NCBI RefSeq assembly: GCF_963169125.1
Contig: NC_084793.1
Span: 233,135,360-233,199,359, forward strand
Origin: Humulus lupulus
Taxonomy: Eukaryota; Streptophyta; Magnoliopsida; Rosales; Cannabaceae
Direction of reading: 5' to 3'
Length of the DNA: 64,000 nucleotides
Within the stretch, counting starts at the first letter, position 1, and each line of letters starts with the position of its first letter. Below the pieces are notes generated by a model that saw only the letters and a list, made by a program, of their open reading frames with translations, was not told the DNA's origin and ran no database searches. The position numbers and the translations under genes are program-made. Shown here piece after piece: positions 23,023 through 33,777 of this stretch.

Positions 23023-23352
23023 TGTAATGACCCAACTATTTCTAAGACTTAGATCATTAAACCTACTAGACATAACTACTACTTTGAAGAGAACATACAT
23101 GAGAAAAATTCATAACATTATAGAAAACTATAAATAAAGTAATTCATAACTTTATTGAAAACTTTAAAATTTTAATAATTTCATTTAAAGTTATGTTTTA
23201 TTTTAAAATAATGAGCTCATTTATGTATTACCAATATTATTTTAAAGTTTTCAATAAAGTTATGAATTTTTCTCATGTATGTTCTCTTCAAAGTAGTAGT
23301 TATGTCTAGTAGGTTTAATGATCTAAGTCTTAGAAATAGTTGGGTCATTACA
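23023..23352 (+). repeat. Foldback replacing the 5' LTR of C
   Basis: Positions 23259-23352 are the normal last 94 bp of the LTR, ending GGGTCATTACA next to the primer site. Positions 23023-23116 are their exact inverted copy, starting TGTAATGACCC. A further 19-bp pair extends the arms (23151-23169 with 23240-23258), after a 34-bp extra piece in the left arm. About 70 bp lie between. The left part (23023-23150) replaces the U3 and R sequences seen at the start of the 3' LTR (TGTAGAGTCCC). Confidence 0.93.
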
Positions 23353-23353
23353 G

Positions 23354-23372
23354 TTGCTATCAGAGCAACGGT
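23354..23372 (+). promoter_or_regulatory. Primer binding site of C, mutated
   Basis: TTGCTATCAGAGCAACGG follows the LTR end directly. It is the initiator-Met type TTGGTATCAGAGC with one change in the first block. Confidence 0.8.
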
Positions 23373-23499
23373 CCATTTACATGAAATTCTCCTTGATACA
23401 CACGCTTAAGCTCCGAATCCAACTACTAATGTAAGTATTTATGTTTTAGTTATTTTGTTTTTGTGTTTTAGCTAACGTTTTAGTCTTATGTTTTTAGTT

Positions 23500-23900
23500 A
23501 AGAATGGATGGAGCTTTATCATATAACGATATCTGAGCCATTAAGGCCTTAAAAAGGATTAGAGAACCAAGAAATACAGTAGGAATATTGGAAATAATCA
23601 CTCGAAGATTTTTTTTATTTCATAATCAAATAGTTCATCTCCAAACGACTAAGCAAATAATGTTGAGAGCTACGGAACAATATATTTTAGTAATTAGGCT
23701 TTTTAAAGATTTTCCTTTTGTAATTGCTACTTTGGAAGAAATATGGCAGACAATAGATGTTGAAGATGAAATACCAGAGGCGATGCGATATTATTTTCTT
23801 ATAATTAGGTTTACCTCTAAGATGGAATTCCAATTCACACAAGAACAAAAGAATAGAATTTTTAGATGAAGGATCTAATGTAGAAGATCCCGGCTTTTAG
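23500..23900 (+). pseudogene. Leader ORF upstream of gag in element C
   Basis: An open frame at 23588-23869 encodes 93 residues, including LEEIWQTIDVEDEIPEAMRY and FTSKMEFQFTQEQKNRI. In the next frame it continues as EFLDEGSNVEDPGF and a stop at about 23898. The end matches the leader ORF of G (FTSRF..TQEEY, LEEGSGVED). One stop before 23588 and one frameshift near 23862 break it. I do not recognise its function. It sits after the primer site and about 530 bp before gag. Confidence 0.6.
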
Positions 23901-24433
23901 AATAGATTAGTTTCTTTATTTATTTTATTTATTATTTTTCCTTTATGATTGTACTTAGTGAAAACTATTTTTCCAAATTAATATCATTGTTATTTTGATG
24001 ACATGTATGAGTTTGATTTTTTATTTTGCAATCATAATAAATAATAAATAATGACTAAGTTCGGTGAGGGTTGATACAAATCAATGAACCAGAGTTCTAC
24101 ATTGAGAGTTAGGGGGGCATAGTAGTGGGAACGATTTTACTAATCCCAGCCCTCCCTCAGTATGGTTAACTTTGGAACAATGATGAGTTTCGAGCCAGAG
24201 AATTAAGTCATATAGGATAATCAGAAACACACTTAGAAAATAATAAAGATGGCTTATTTTTATAAGTTTAGAAACACACCTTAATTATAAAGAAGGCTTA
24301 TATAATTCTTTTCATAAAAAAAATCATAATTAATAGGTTCGAGTTATGTTTGCTTAGATTAAGTTTTTGCGTTAGAGCCTACTAAGGTAAGTTCTAACAT
24401 GTTTTTCTCCCGATTGTTAGAACTCTGCTGAAG

Positions 24434-25480
24434 ATGTCGCTCAGAAGATCTGCTCTCAACAATGTCAATGTCCCCAACGCCGCTCCTAAGAGCAATGAAG
24501 CCCCTCCAGTTCGCAGAAGGGGAGTGTGTGCTAATGCCAACCGAAATGCACCGCCACCGCTGCCGGTTGACAACACTGCAGAAATTGTCAGGCTACGACA
24601 ACAAGTTGAGGAATTACTGCAGCAACAACAACAACAGACTCAGCCTAAGCCGCAACCACAACCTCAGCAAATGGCCCCAGCACCCCAACAAGTTGGTCCA
24701 TATGGGTGATGGCCAATGGCGAACTATGCGCCATACCCAGCTCAGCACATGGAGCTAGTTTATGAGCGGTTTCGTAAGCAACACGCTCCAAACTTTGAAG
24801 GGACAACAGACCCCTTTGAGGTGGAAGAATGGCTAAAAAATGTGGAGCCGATCCTGATACACATGAACCTCGATAACGCGGACCACATATCCTGCGTTTC
24901 TTCTGTGCTCAAGAAATATGCTAGAATATGGTGCGATTTAGTTCAGCAGACTCACGATGTCGCCACCATGACTTAGACCGGATTTGTGGAGCTGTTCCAC
25001 AAAAATTACTACAATTCGGCAGTCATCGCTTCAAGAGTCGAGGAGTTCGCTAGTCTAAAGCAAGGCAACTTGACGGTAGCAGAATATGCTCGGTAGTTCG
25101 ACAGATTAGCCAAGTTTGCACCAGAGTTGGTTCCAACTGACTTTCTGAGGGTGACATAGTTCGTTAGAGGACTTCGACCAAAGATTGAATTAGGGATTGA
25201 ATTAGCTAACCCAGGAAATACTACTTATGTTGATGTTATAGAAACGACAATGGAAGTAGAAAGGCTTCAGGCGAACGTTAGTAAAGAAGAGGCCAGTAAG
25301 CCTGAGCCCAAACATCAGAGTCAGCCTCAGAATGGTTGGAACAACAGCAACAACAATCAATCCAGCAACAATAGTAATGGTCAGAAGAGACATCATCTTG
25401 ACAATAAGCAGTCCAGTAACGAAAAAAGAGCACGGACAAACAATGGAGGTAATAGGCCGGGTTTTGTAGAATACCCGTAA
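24434..25480 (+). pseudogene. gag of element C
   Basis: Capsid protein. It starts MSLRRSALNNVNVPNAAPKS, followed by a Gln/Pro-rich linker with a Q-run (about 24590-24700), then the gag core ERFRKQHAPNFEGTTDPFEV, KKYARIWCDLV, FHKNYYNSA and FDRLAKFAPELVPTDFL, then an Asn/Gln-rich tail at 25250-25480. Stops at about 24707, 24974, 25094 and 25157 split it. It starts 1.08 kb after the LTR end. Confidence 0.85.
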
Positions 25481-26190
25481 TGTGCTAAATGCCAAAAGAA
25501 ACATCCTGGTGAGTGCCGCGCAAACACCAAGGGATGCTACAACTATGGTCAGGAAGGACACCGGAAGAGAGACTGTCCCCAGCTCAAGCCAGAGGGGAAA
25601 AAGGGAGACAAGATGGTTCCTGCAAGGATATTTGCCTTAACCCAAGGAGAAGCTAATGCTAGCAATAAAGTAGTTACAGGTCAGGTTTCTATCCTCCATA
25701 ATATATGTTATGTATTATTTGATTTGGGAGCCACTCATTCGTATATCTCGTTAGGAATGATAGAGAAATTAGACAAACCTTGTTAAAAGTTTAGAACTAG
25801 GTTTAAAACCGAGTTGCCTTCGGGCGAAGTAGTCCTATCATCACGGATAGTACGAGGCATACCGATCAAGATAGAGGATGTAGAACTAGAAGGAGACCGG
25901 ATAGAAATGGAGATTAAAGACTTCGACGTGATACTTGGAATAGATTGGCTAGCAAGGCATGGTGCAACCATCGACTGCAAATGTAAGCAAGTGATGTTCG
26001 ACACTCCTGACGGTCAGAAACTATGCTTTATGGGACAAGTTTCAGGACTACGCACACCGCTTATTTCATCTCTCAAAGCTCAGAGGATGATAGAAAAAGG
26101 ATGTCACACATTTCTAGCGAACATCATGGATGTGGTAAAGGAGACTCCACTGAAGGTTGGAGACGTCCATATTGTAAAGGAATTTCCATA
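25480..26190 (+). pseudogene. Zinc knuckle and protease of element C
   Basis: The knuckle at about 25533-25577 reads CYNYGQEGHRKRDC, so the second zinc-binding Cys is Tyr. The protease active site is LFDLGATHSY (about 25717), where Ser of Asp-Ser-Gly is Leu. VILGIDWLARHGATIDCK follows at about 25930. Stops lie at about 25480 and 25785. The protein is not expected to work. Confidence 0.8.
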
Positions 26191-27056
26191 AGTATTTCGT
26201 GACGACTTACCATGGCTACTGCCGACTTGGGAAATTGACTTCACGATAGAGCTAGTACCGGGCACCCGTATGGCACCTACCGAACTTCAGGAGTTAAAGA
26301 CGCAGCTACAAGAACTCGTAGACTTGGGATTCATTAGACCGAGCCATTCACCATGGGGAGCACCAGTTCTATTCGTGAAGAAAAAGAATGGAAGCATGCA
26401 GATGTGCATAGATTACCGCGAGCTGAATAAGGTGACGATTAAGAACAAGTATCTGCTACCCCGGATTGACGACTTGTTTGATCAATTCTAAGGAGCAACC
26501 GTGTTCTCAAAGATTGATTTACAGTCCGGGTATCATCATCTCAAGGTATGGGAAGAAGACATTCCTAAGACTGCTTTTAGAACTCGTTATGGGCATTATG
26601 AGTTTCTAGTCATGTCTTCCGGTCTTAATGAGTATCATCAGTTTCTAGACATTCCAATGCTCCAGCTGCATTTATGGACCTAATGAATAGGTTCTTTAAG
26701 GACTACTTAGATAAATTTTTCGTGGTATTCATTGACGATATATTGGTGTACTCAAAGGATAAAGTCAAGCATGAGAAACATTTAAGATTGATCTTGTTAC
26801 GACTAAAGGAGCATCAACTTTACGCCAAGTTCAAGAAGTGCGAATTTTGTCTTTCACAAGTAGCATTTCTCTGCCACATAGTATCCAAGGATGGAATTTC
26901 TGTAGACCCATCTAAAGTGGAGGCTGTGAAGGATTGGCCAAGACCAAAGAACACATCTAAAGTAAGAAGTTTTCTGGGAATAGCAGGCTATTATCAGAGG
27001 TTCATAGAAGGCTTTTCTAAGATAGTCACTCCGCTCACCAACCTGACTCGAAAGTA
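26191..27056 (+). pseudogene. Reverse transcriptase of element C
   Basis: Motifs in order are [56 protein letters not shown] and the catalytic box FIDDILVYS (Asp-Asp at 26734-26739, kept). Between SGL and NAPAAF an extra 29 bp (about 26630-26658) shifts the frame. It is flanked by AAT on both sides and resembles the sequence just upstream. Other stops lie at about 26190, 26488 and 27055. Confidence 0.88.
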
Positions 27057-27530
27057 GCGGAGGTTCAACTGGAAAGATATGTGTGAAGAGAATTTCCAGT
27101 TGCTAAAGGATAAGCTATGCTTAGCACCAATACTTTGTGTACCGACACAAAAGGACAAGTTTGTAGTCTACTGTGATGCGTTGAAGCAAGGGTTGGGTTG
27201 TGTGCTGATGGAGAATGACAAGGTGATAGCCTATGCCTCAAGGTAGCTAAAGGAATACCAGCAACGCTATCTAACACACGATATGGAGTTGGCAGCGGTG
27301 GTCTTTGCGTTGAAAATCTAGCGCCACTATCTTTATGGAGAACGGTGTGAGATTTATACGGACCACAAAAGCTTAAAGTATTTCTTCACTCAGAAGGTGC
27401 TCAACATGAGGCAGCGTAGGTGGTTAGAACTAGTGAAGGATTATTACTATGAAATCTTATACCACCAGAGAAAGGCAAACGTAGTTGCTGATGCGACAAG
27501 TAGGAAGAATTATGGAAGTCTAGCATCATT
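27057..27530 (+). pseudogene. RNase H of element C
   Basis: [45 protein letters not shown] and [20 protein letters not shown] are seen, with the acidic catalytic residues present. Stops lie at 27056, 27244 and 27320. Confidence 0.87.
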
Positions 27531-27689
27531 AGCCGGAATAGAAAATCCGCTATAGCAGGAACTAATCAATGCTGGAATAGAAGTAGTCATTGGTAAACTG
27601 GCTAACTTGTCCATCCAGTCAAGTTTGTTAGAAGAAAGACGGATTGGGAAAGAGCATGATGACATGTTAGAAGCACATATGGATGTAGT

Positions 27690-29029
27690 TAGAGAAGGGT
27701 CAAGATTTATTGAGATATAAGGATCGGGTATGCATGCCGAATGATCAAGGGATTAAGATGAAGATTCTAGAAGAAGCGCATAGTACCCCATACTCAATTC
27801 ACCCAGGGTCGACCAAGATGACTCACGATCTTAAAGCACTGTATTGGTAGCCATGAATGAAGAAGGATATAGCAGAGTATGTGTCTAAATGCTTAGTATG
27901 CCAGCAAGTAAAAGTAGAGCATCAGCGGTCTGCAGGCTTACTACAACCGCTTAGCATTCCAGAATGGAAATGGGACGATATAGCCATGGATTTCGTGATG
28001 GGACTTCCACGAACAAATAAGCAGTACGACTTGGCTTGGGTAGTATTAGATAGACTAACCAAGTCAGCTCATTTCCTGCCTGTCAAAACTACGTTCACAG
28101 CAGATCAATACGCAGACGTTTATGTCCAAGAAATTGTACGACTTCATGGAATCCCTAAAATAATAGTCTTCGATAGAGGATCGGTGTTTAGATCGAGATT
28201 TTGGGGAAGTTTGCAGCAAGCCATGGGTACCAAGTTAAGTCTTAGTACAAAATTTCATCCACAAACCGATGGTCAGTGCGAGAGTAGCATACAAATTTTA
28301 TAAGATATGTTGCGTGCTTATGTACTTGATTTCGGAGGATCATGGAGTAAGTACTTGCCGCTGATAGAATTCTCCTATAATAATAGCTACCAATCAACGA
28401 TCGGGATGGCACCTTACGAGCTAATTTATGGAAGGAGGTGTCGATCGCCGTTACATTGGGACGAGGTAGGAGAAAGGCAACTACTTGGACCCGAAGCTGT
28501 TAGAGAAGCTCAGGAAGCAGTAGCATTGATTAGAAAACGTATGCTCACTGCTCAAAGCCATCAGAAAAGTTATGCGGATGCCAAGCAGCGTGATGTGGAA
28601 TTCAAAGTTGGAGATCAAGTCTTCCTAAAGATATCTCCTATGAAAGGTGTGAACCGGTTTGGGATGAAAGGACAGCTTAGTCCTAGGTTTATAGGTCCTT
28701 TTGAGATATTGGACAAAGTGGGAGCAGTTGCATATAGATTAGCCTTACCGCCAGCATTAGCAGATAGTCACAATGTGTTCCACATCTCGATGCTGTGTAG
28801 ATATGTGTCAGACCCATCTCACATCCTCAAGTATGATACGATAGCACTCCAGAAATACTTGAGTTACGAGGGACAGCCGGTTAGCATCCTAGATAGAGGG
28901 ATGAAGGAATTACGGTCTAAGAGTATTCCGATAGTCAAAGTCCTATGGAGAAATAGTTCTGAACATGAGGCAACGTGGGAGTTGGAGGAGAACATGCAAG
29001 CTCGGTATCCAGAATTGTTTGGTAAGTAA
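27690..29029 (+). pseudogene. Integrase of element C
   Basis: The zinc finger is at 27776-27930 (AHSTPYSIH, then KCLVCQQ), with two stops near 27848 in the Trp-Trp-Pro region. The core at 27857-28303 keeps all three acidic residues (AMDFVMGL, FDRGSVF, QTDGQCESS). A stop at 28301 follows. The C-terminal part at 28307-29029 has SPRFIGPFEILDKVGAVAYR and IPIVKVLWRNSSEHEATWEL. This tail resembles the chromodomain-like end of Del/Tekay integrases. Integrase is the best preserved part of this element. Confidence 0.87.
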
Positions 29030-29050
29030 ATTTCGGGGACGAAATTCTTT

Positions 29051-29065
29051 GTAGTAGGGGAGAAT
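29051..29065 (+). promoter_or_regulatory. Polypurine tract of C
   Basis: GTAGTAGGGGAGAAT lies directly before the 3' LTR and matches that of G. Confidence 0.85.
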
Positions 29066-29479
29066 TGTAGAGTCCCAGAATGTTTACTTAGTTATCTAGT
29101 TAGTAGTAGTTGTAGTATTTTAGATTTCATGGATTTTGGTTCAAACCGGGACTTAGTTGGAAACTCCTAGCAACAATTATGGATTTTATAAGTTTAACCT
29201 ATAGTTTAAGAATATTAATTATAACATAAGGTTTGATTAATATTGCTGATCCTAGATATGATATTTATTATAATCTAAGGTTTAGCTAGAGCCAATAGGA
29301 TTATGACACTTGTCATAAGCATGATTATTAAGGAATTAAGTACTTTAATGATAAAATAAGGAAATATAAGCTTTAGTATTCACCAGAAACTGTTAGGGTC
29401 GTAGTTGACTCAGTCAAAGTAGTTATCCCATTCAAATTATGCTAAAAAAGTGCAATTACGTGTATAAAATATTCACGTA

Positions 29480-29620
29480 TGCCGATATATCGCAGCTAGG
29501 AGCCAATATATCGCCTGACGAAGGATACGGAAAACATGTTGACGTTGCACGAACGTACGAATGGAGGCTCAGGATTAGAGTAAAGCCAATATATCGCCAC
29601 ATAGGGGCGATATATCTCTC
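29480..29620. promoter_or_regulatory. Cluster of CGATATATCG-like palindromes in LTR of C
   Basis: Motifs such as GCCGATATATCGC, GCCAATATATCGCC (twice) and GGCGATATATC lie 170-310 bp upstream of the TATA box, as in element G. Confidence 0.55.
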
Positions 29621-29791
29621 TAAGTTATATATATATTTTTTAATTTTAAAATCAAACCTTAACTGCTTAGACCTACCTCTGAACGTTTTGACCGAGTCTT
29701 TAGCCTCTGATTGACAAAAACTCAATTCTTTTTCATTTTAAAATCATTATTTTATTCAAACAAAAATGGGGTTAGTTTCACTCCTTACCTC

Positions 29792-29799
29792 TATAAATA
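29792..29799 (+). promoter_or_regulatory. TATA box in 3' LTR of C
   Basis: TATAAATA in CTCTATAAATAGGAC. Only the 3' LTR carries a promoter, because the 5' LTR is lost; transcription would read out into the flank. Confidence 0.7.
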
Positions 29800-30360
29800 G
29801 GACTTAGTAACCAGCCCGTCCACTCACTCTTCAAGCTGTGATCAGAGACTCCAAGGTGCTAGTGATTCCAAAGAGTGATATACACTTGGGTTGGGAAAAA
29901 GCTTTGCCATTCTTAAGCTTTATAAAATACTTGGGAAGTGAGTAGTAGTGTATTTCGGTATTGAAATTAGACCAATTCATAAGGTTAACTAAGGTATTTC
30001 TATTCTCTAAGTCTAGTTCTTTAAACTACTTTAGTTTTTCTTTAGTTCCTTTTATTCAGATCCTAACTTTTGATATTGGTTTTTGACTAGGTTTTTGAAA
30101 CTTAAGGATCTTTCTTGGTAAGTTTCTTTTTGAAGGTTTAGTTCCCACATTTATTCTTTACTCCTTAGAAATTCTCACCATTCTTATTGCTGGTTTTAAG
30201 AGTGTTCCAAGTCCCGCATTTGTTCTCAAAAATCCCGGTTTTGGTAAGGAAAATATGATAGATCTTGTATGTTTGTATGATATGTTATGTGATATGTTAT
30301 GTTATATGTTATGGCATCTTCTGTTGTATGTTAATATTATGTATAGTATGCTTATACCTT

Positions 30361-30476
30361 GGGCATATGACTTGTCTAGCTAGCAAGCCCCAATAATTTA
30401 TGGGCAGATGACTTGCTTAGCTTACAAGCCCCACAAATCTATTGGGCATAGGACTTGCCTAGTTAACAAGCCCCAA
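30361..30476. repeat. Three tandem 42-bp repeats in LTR of C
   Basis: Units start at about 30361, 30402 and 30444 with GGGCATATGACTT, GGGCAGATGACTT and GGGCATAGGACTT, and each ends near CAAGCCCC. Confidence 0.85.
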
Positions 30477-30940
30477 GTAGTATAATGGCCATTGTAGTAT
30501 TATATGACATATGTTTATAGTATATGTGGTTATGATATAATTTTATATATATGTTTTATGTTGTTAGTAGTTTTTCCTTGCTGGGCATTAGGCTCACTCC
30601 TTTACTTTTAGTGTGATGCAGGAAAATAGATACAAAGGAGGAAGGATTCTTGGAAGCTTGGCTTGTGTGTTGAGGTGAATGGAGTGGATGGGCTGCGTGT
30701 CGATTCGAGGACGACGTTATTTTCTTTAGTCTCTTTAAATTACGTTTTTATGTATTTTCTGCATTTAGCTTAGTAAACATTTTAATAATTTTATTTATAG
30801 TTATGTTTTATTTTAAAACAATGAGCACATTTATGTATTACAAATATTTATGAATTTTTCTTATGTATGTTCTCTTCAAAGTAGTAGTTGTGTCTAGCAG
30901 GTTTAATGATCTAAGTCTTAGAAATAGTTGGGTCATTACA

Positions 30941-30945
30941 CATAC
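30941..30945. repeat. Target site duplication of C, right copy
   Basis: CATAC, identical to 23018-23022. Confidence 0.9.
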
Positions 30946-32250
30946 CATTTTCATCCTCAGACGAGTCATATATCTGACCAGGGTGCGCGGGTGGTTTTTG
31001 TTTCCCATTCCTGTGGGAAGGGGGAATTGGACCTAGTTGGAGATTGGAGCTTGGCTCCTCGATAGTGATCCCCGCTAGTCGACGCCTGGGGGTTGAGAGA
31101 CATCTCGTCGCTAGTCAAAAGAAATTTACTCCTTAGTGCCTTCTCCCGTGGCGCACCCAATAGTCGATTCCCTCACTTCTTGGTGAGGCTCCAAAAGGCC
31201 AACTAGCCTTAAATTATTTTTGGTGACCAGCTCCTTGACAGTCTTCTCAAAAGAGGTCATGCTGGCAAGGCCACAACCCTCTCTACCATTTCTTGGGTAG
31301 GTTCTTGTTGGTACCATGGGCCTATATTTGACAAAACAAACTAAGACAAAGAAGAAAGAAATAACCAAAACTATAAACACATTCAGGAATAAAAAATTAC
31401 CTCCCCGAGTGAAGGATAAATTGCCCACAATGAGATCAATTGTGAGGAGTTGGAATTGTAGGTTATATCGGTCAGGAATGTGCGAATAGATTCTTGATTA
31501 TAGAAATGGAAGAACCTCCTATTATTTTGGTTGGGGTTGGATTTGAGATCGAACAGACAATTGATCTTGTGGGGAGTTGGCTCATGCTACTTTTTATGTT
31601 GGTAAAGAATATAGAGTATTGATAACACTCTATATCTATTTGGGGTTATTTGGAATAGGGCGATGTCAAAATAGTTTGCCACCCCTTGGAAAAAATAGTG
31701 CAGAGGAAAAATTTCCCATGCCTTAATATGGTACCTCGGCCAGGAGCTATAAGCGCCACCAGGCACGTTTGCCCTCTGGTCGGGTGTTGGCTTATACAAA
31801 GTAATCCCAGGAAGGCCATACTTCTTAGGATACTTGGCCACCATCTCGGTCGATATGACGCTAAGAGGGTCGATGTACCAGGGTACATCCTTATTAATGC
31901 CCTATTTTACAAGGCATGGGTAAGGAGTAGCTCAGGAAGCTACTCGGTTCTTACGGGCTGGGAGTTGGTCGAAGGACCCTCAACATTGGCTGCATGCTAA
32001 CCAATGTGATGATCGAGGGTCTTTTACTTTTTATGGGTACTTTTTTTACACGGGCCATGGATGGTTTGCCTTTTTCTAGTTTTCTTCTGGTTCAATTAAA
32101 AGAAGGATTTTGTCTGGGCTAGCTTTTCGATGGTATTGGCTGTGGGGGAGTTTATGATATGGGCAGAGTAGGCTGCTCAGTGTCTACGAACAACAAAGTT
32201 AGGAGGTCTTTGTCTATTGGGCTCTTACCTCCCCAGGGATTGTGCATGAA
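30946..32250 (-). pseudogene. Antisense gene of element F, 5' half
   Basis: On the minus strand, coding pieces lie at about 32245-32160 (MHNPWGGKSPIDKDLL), 31845-31400 (HYFFQGVANYFDIALFQITP, SILYILYQHKK and NCLFDLKSNPNQNN, ending NLSFTRGG) and 31320-30960. A GT-AG intron of about 75 bp fits between 31397 and 31320. The pattern matches the plant 'putative gypsy-type transposon' domain family, whose function is not known to me. Stops and shifts occur (for example 31587 and 31126). Element C sits next to a GTATG splice donor at the 30946 side. Confidence 0.6.
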
Positions 32251-32459
32251 TATCTGAGAAGAAGAAGGGGGAGTGAGAATCTACGACCAATAGAAAAGGA
32301 AAATATAAAGAGAAAATAAATGCTGCTCGTGGATAAAAGTCAAGCTCTAATACGACCAACAGTATATAGAAACAAACAGATTGAAACCTACGAGCAGTGA
32401 ATGTAAGAAAGCAAAAATGAAAAGTTTTTTCGAGAAAACTTTTCGTCATTGTTACAGGC

Positions 32460-32892
32460 AGGAAAAACCCATAACTTTTCCAAAACCTAAAAATCGAATT
32501 TTACTTCAATTCTGCACCCAAAATTAGTAGTTATACCCTCATATACCCTTCCTAAACGTCTTTACACTACTAAATATTACCAAAACACTCATCTAAACCC
32601 ATAATTATACAAATTATTTACCTATAACCAATTATCCTCAAGAACTTCAATATGACAGTTATCAAAAAGGGATCATTCCTAGTTGAATTGCAAGAAAATT
32701 GCTACAAAATATATGAAGTTTTTCGAAAACTTACTTGCAGTAAGGATTGCTGAAGAAATGGCTTGAAAATCGTCTAAAAAGTCTTTGAAACTGTCACAAG
32801 ACGATCGGAAAGTGCTTGAAATTTTTTGGAAGGTCTCGAAGAGAGAGAAAGTTAAGGTAAAAAAATGAAGGAAAAGGAAGAAGTCTATTTAT
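32460..32892 (-). promoter_or_regulatory. Promoter and leader of the antisense gene of F
   Basis: A TATA-like box (CATAAATA, minus, about 32885-32892) is followed by a leader and a splice donor (GCAAGTAAGTTTTC, about 32725-32740), which suggests a non-coding first exon. Core promoter calls without expression data are weak. Confidence 0.4.
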
Positions 32893-33090
32893 GCTGATTA
32901 GGGAAGTTGATAAGTCATGAGTGAAAAGAGGGTTTTATAACATTGGAAAATGCAAAGCGACCAAAACCTTCATTGGAAACTGTAAAATCATGATTATTTA
33001 CCTTTTCAAGGAAGTAAAAGTATAGTTGGACGTGACATGTCACTGAGTACTGGTCGAGTAAGTTTATCTAATGTGGATCGCATAATAATA

Positions 33091-33105
33091 AACTTGGGGG
33101 GCAAT
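33091..33105 (+). promoter_or_regulatory. Polypurine tract of element F
   Basis: AACTTGGGGGGCAAT directly before the LTR. This is a typical Tat-type tract and fixes the plus orientation of F. Confidence 0.75.
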
Positions 33106-33777
33106 TGTTTACCTACAAATTAGCGTGATGACATGGCATAAATATGATGCATGTGAAAGGCACATGGAAAGCCATTTATGGAAGACTGGTCGACCCATGA
33201 TCAAAGGAGAAGGAAACATGCTATAAGACACGTGTAAGAGTTATGTAGAGCAGCAGGAAAAGGTGTTGGCCAAAAGACATGCGACTAGAGGTGCTCGATG
33301 AAACACAGTTACAACTTTAAGTTAAATAAATGTATACATATTTGTGGGATGTCTGCAATTTCAAATGTAAAGTGTATTATTTACATATTATTTTATTATT
33401 ACTTGTTGTACAAGTTAGGTAAGGCCCATCCCCTCTTTGTACATCATTGAGTTTATAAATAGAGATCCAAGGATTCATTATTCCTTACGCTATAATTCTT
33501 TGTTTTGAGAGATTTCATAAGATTCGAGTGCTTTTATACACGTTCGTGTATCCTTCTTCCTAACTTGTTAAACTTGGTGGACTCTAGTTTGCTGATAGCA
33601 GGTTTTGGGGGATTTACAATAATAAGCATACTAAGTGGCATAAGTCATTACTAACTATCGGAGTCGAACCACTATAAATTTGTGTTTTGTTTATTATTCG
33701 TTGATTATTCTTAAGTTCAATATTTATTTCATATTGTTTATTTTACTCAATGTCATTGGCCAATACAGGGGTCAACA
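33106..33777 (+). repeat. 3' LTR of element F
   Basis: 672 bp from TGTTTACCTACAAATT to GGGGTCAACA, with TG...CA ends. The TATA box TATAAATA is at 33454-33461. No primer site follows on the right, so this is the 3' LTR. A 5' LTR was not found in the window. Confidence 0.7.

Larger units (their letters stand above)
23023..30940 (+). mobile_element. Element C: Ty3 chromovirus-like element with foldback 5' end
   Basis: The order on the plus strand is aberrant 330-bp 5' end, primer site, leader ORF, gag, knuckle/protease, RT, RNase H, integrase, polypurine tract, 3' LTR (29066-30940). The target duplication CATAC is perfect at both sides. The 5' end should be a 1.9-kb LTR but is a foldback of LTR 3' sequences, so it has no U3 promoter. 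More than ten stops and frameshifts occur in the coding part. It is of the same family as G. Confidence 0.9.
29066..30940 (+). repeat. 3' LTR of element C
   Basis: 1.88 kb, from TGTAGAGTCCCAGAATG to GGGTCATTACA, flanked outside by CATAC. The TATA box TATAAATA is at 29792-29799. Upstream of it (29480-29620) are four GATATATCG-like motifs. Three tandem copies of about 42 bp lie at 30361-30476. Confidence 0.92.
20673..33777 (+). mobile_element. Element F: remnant of a Tat-like element, interrupted by C
   Basis: The right end is a plus-oriented 3' LTR (33106-33777) preceded by a polypurine tract. To its left, on the opposite strand, lies an intron-bearing gene of the type found as an extra ORF in some plant Ty3 elements. 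No plus-strand gag or pol of this element is left. Element C (23023-30940) is inserted in it, and element G lies at its left edge. The extent to the left is uncertain. Confidence 0.5.

Noticed and set aside
24394..24576. Minus-strand frame rich in Leu
   Set aside because: It lies opposite gag of element C and has no homology.
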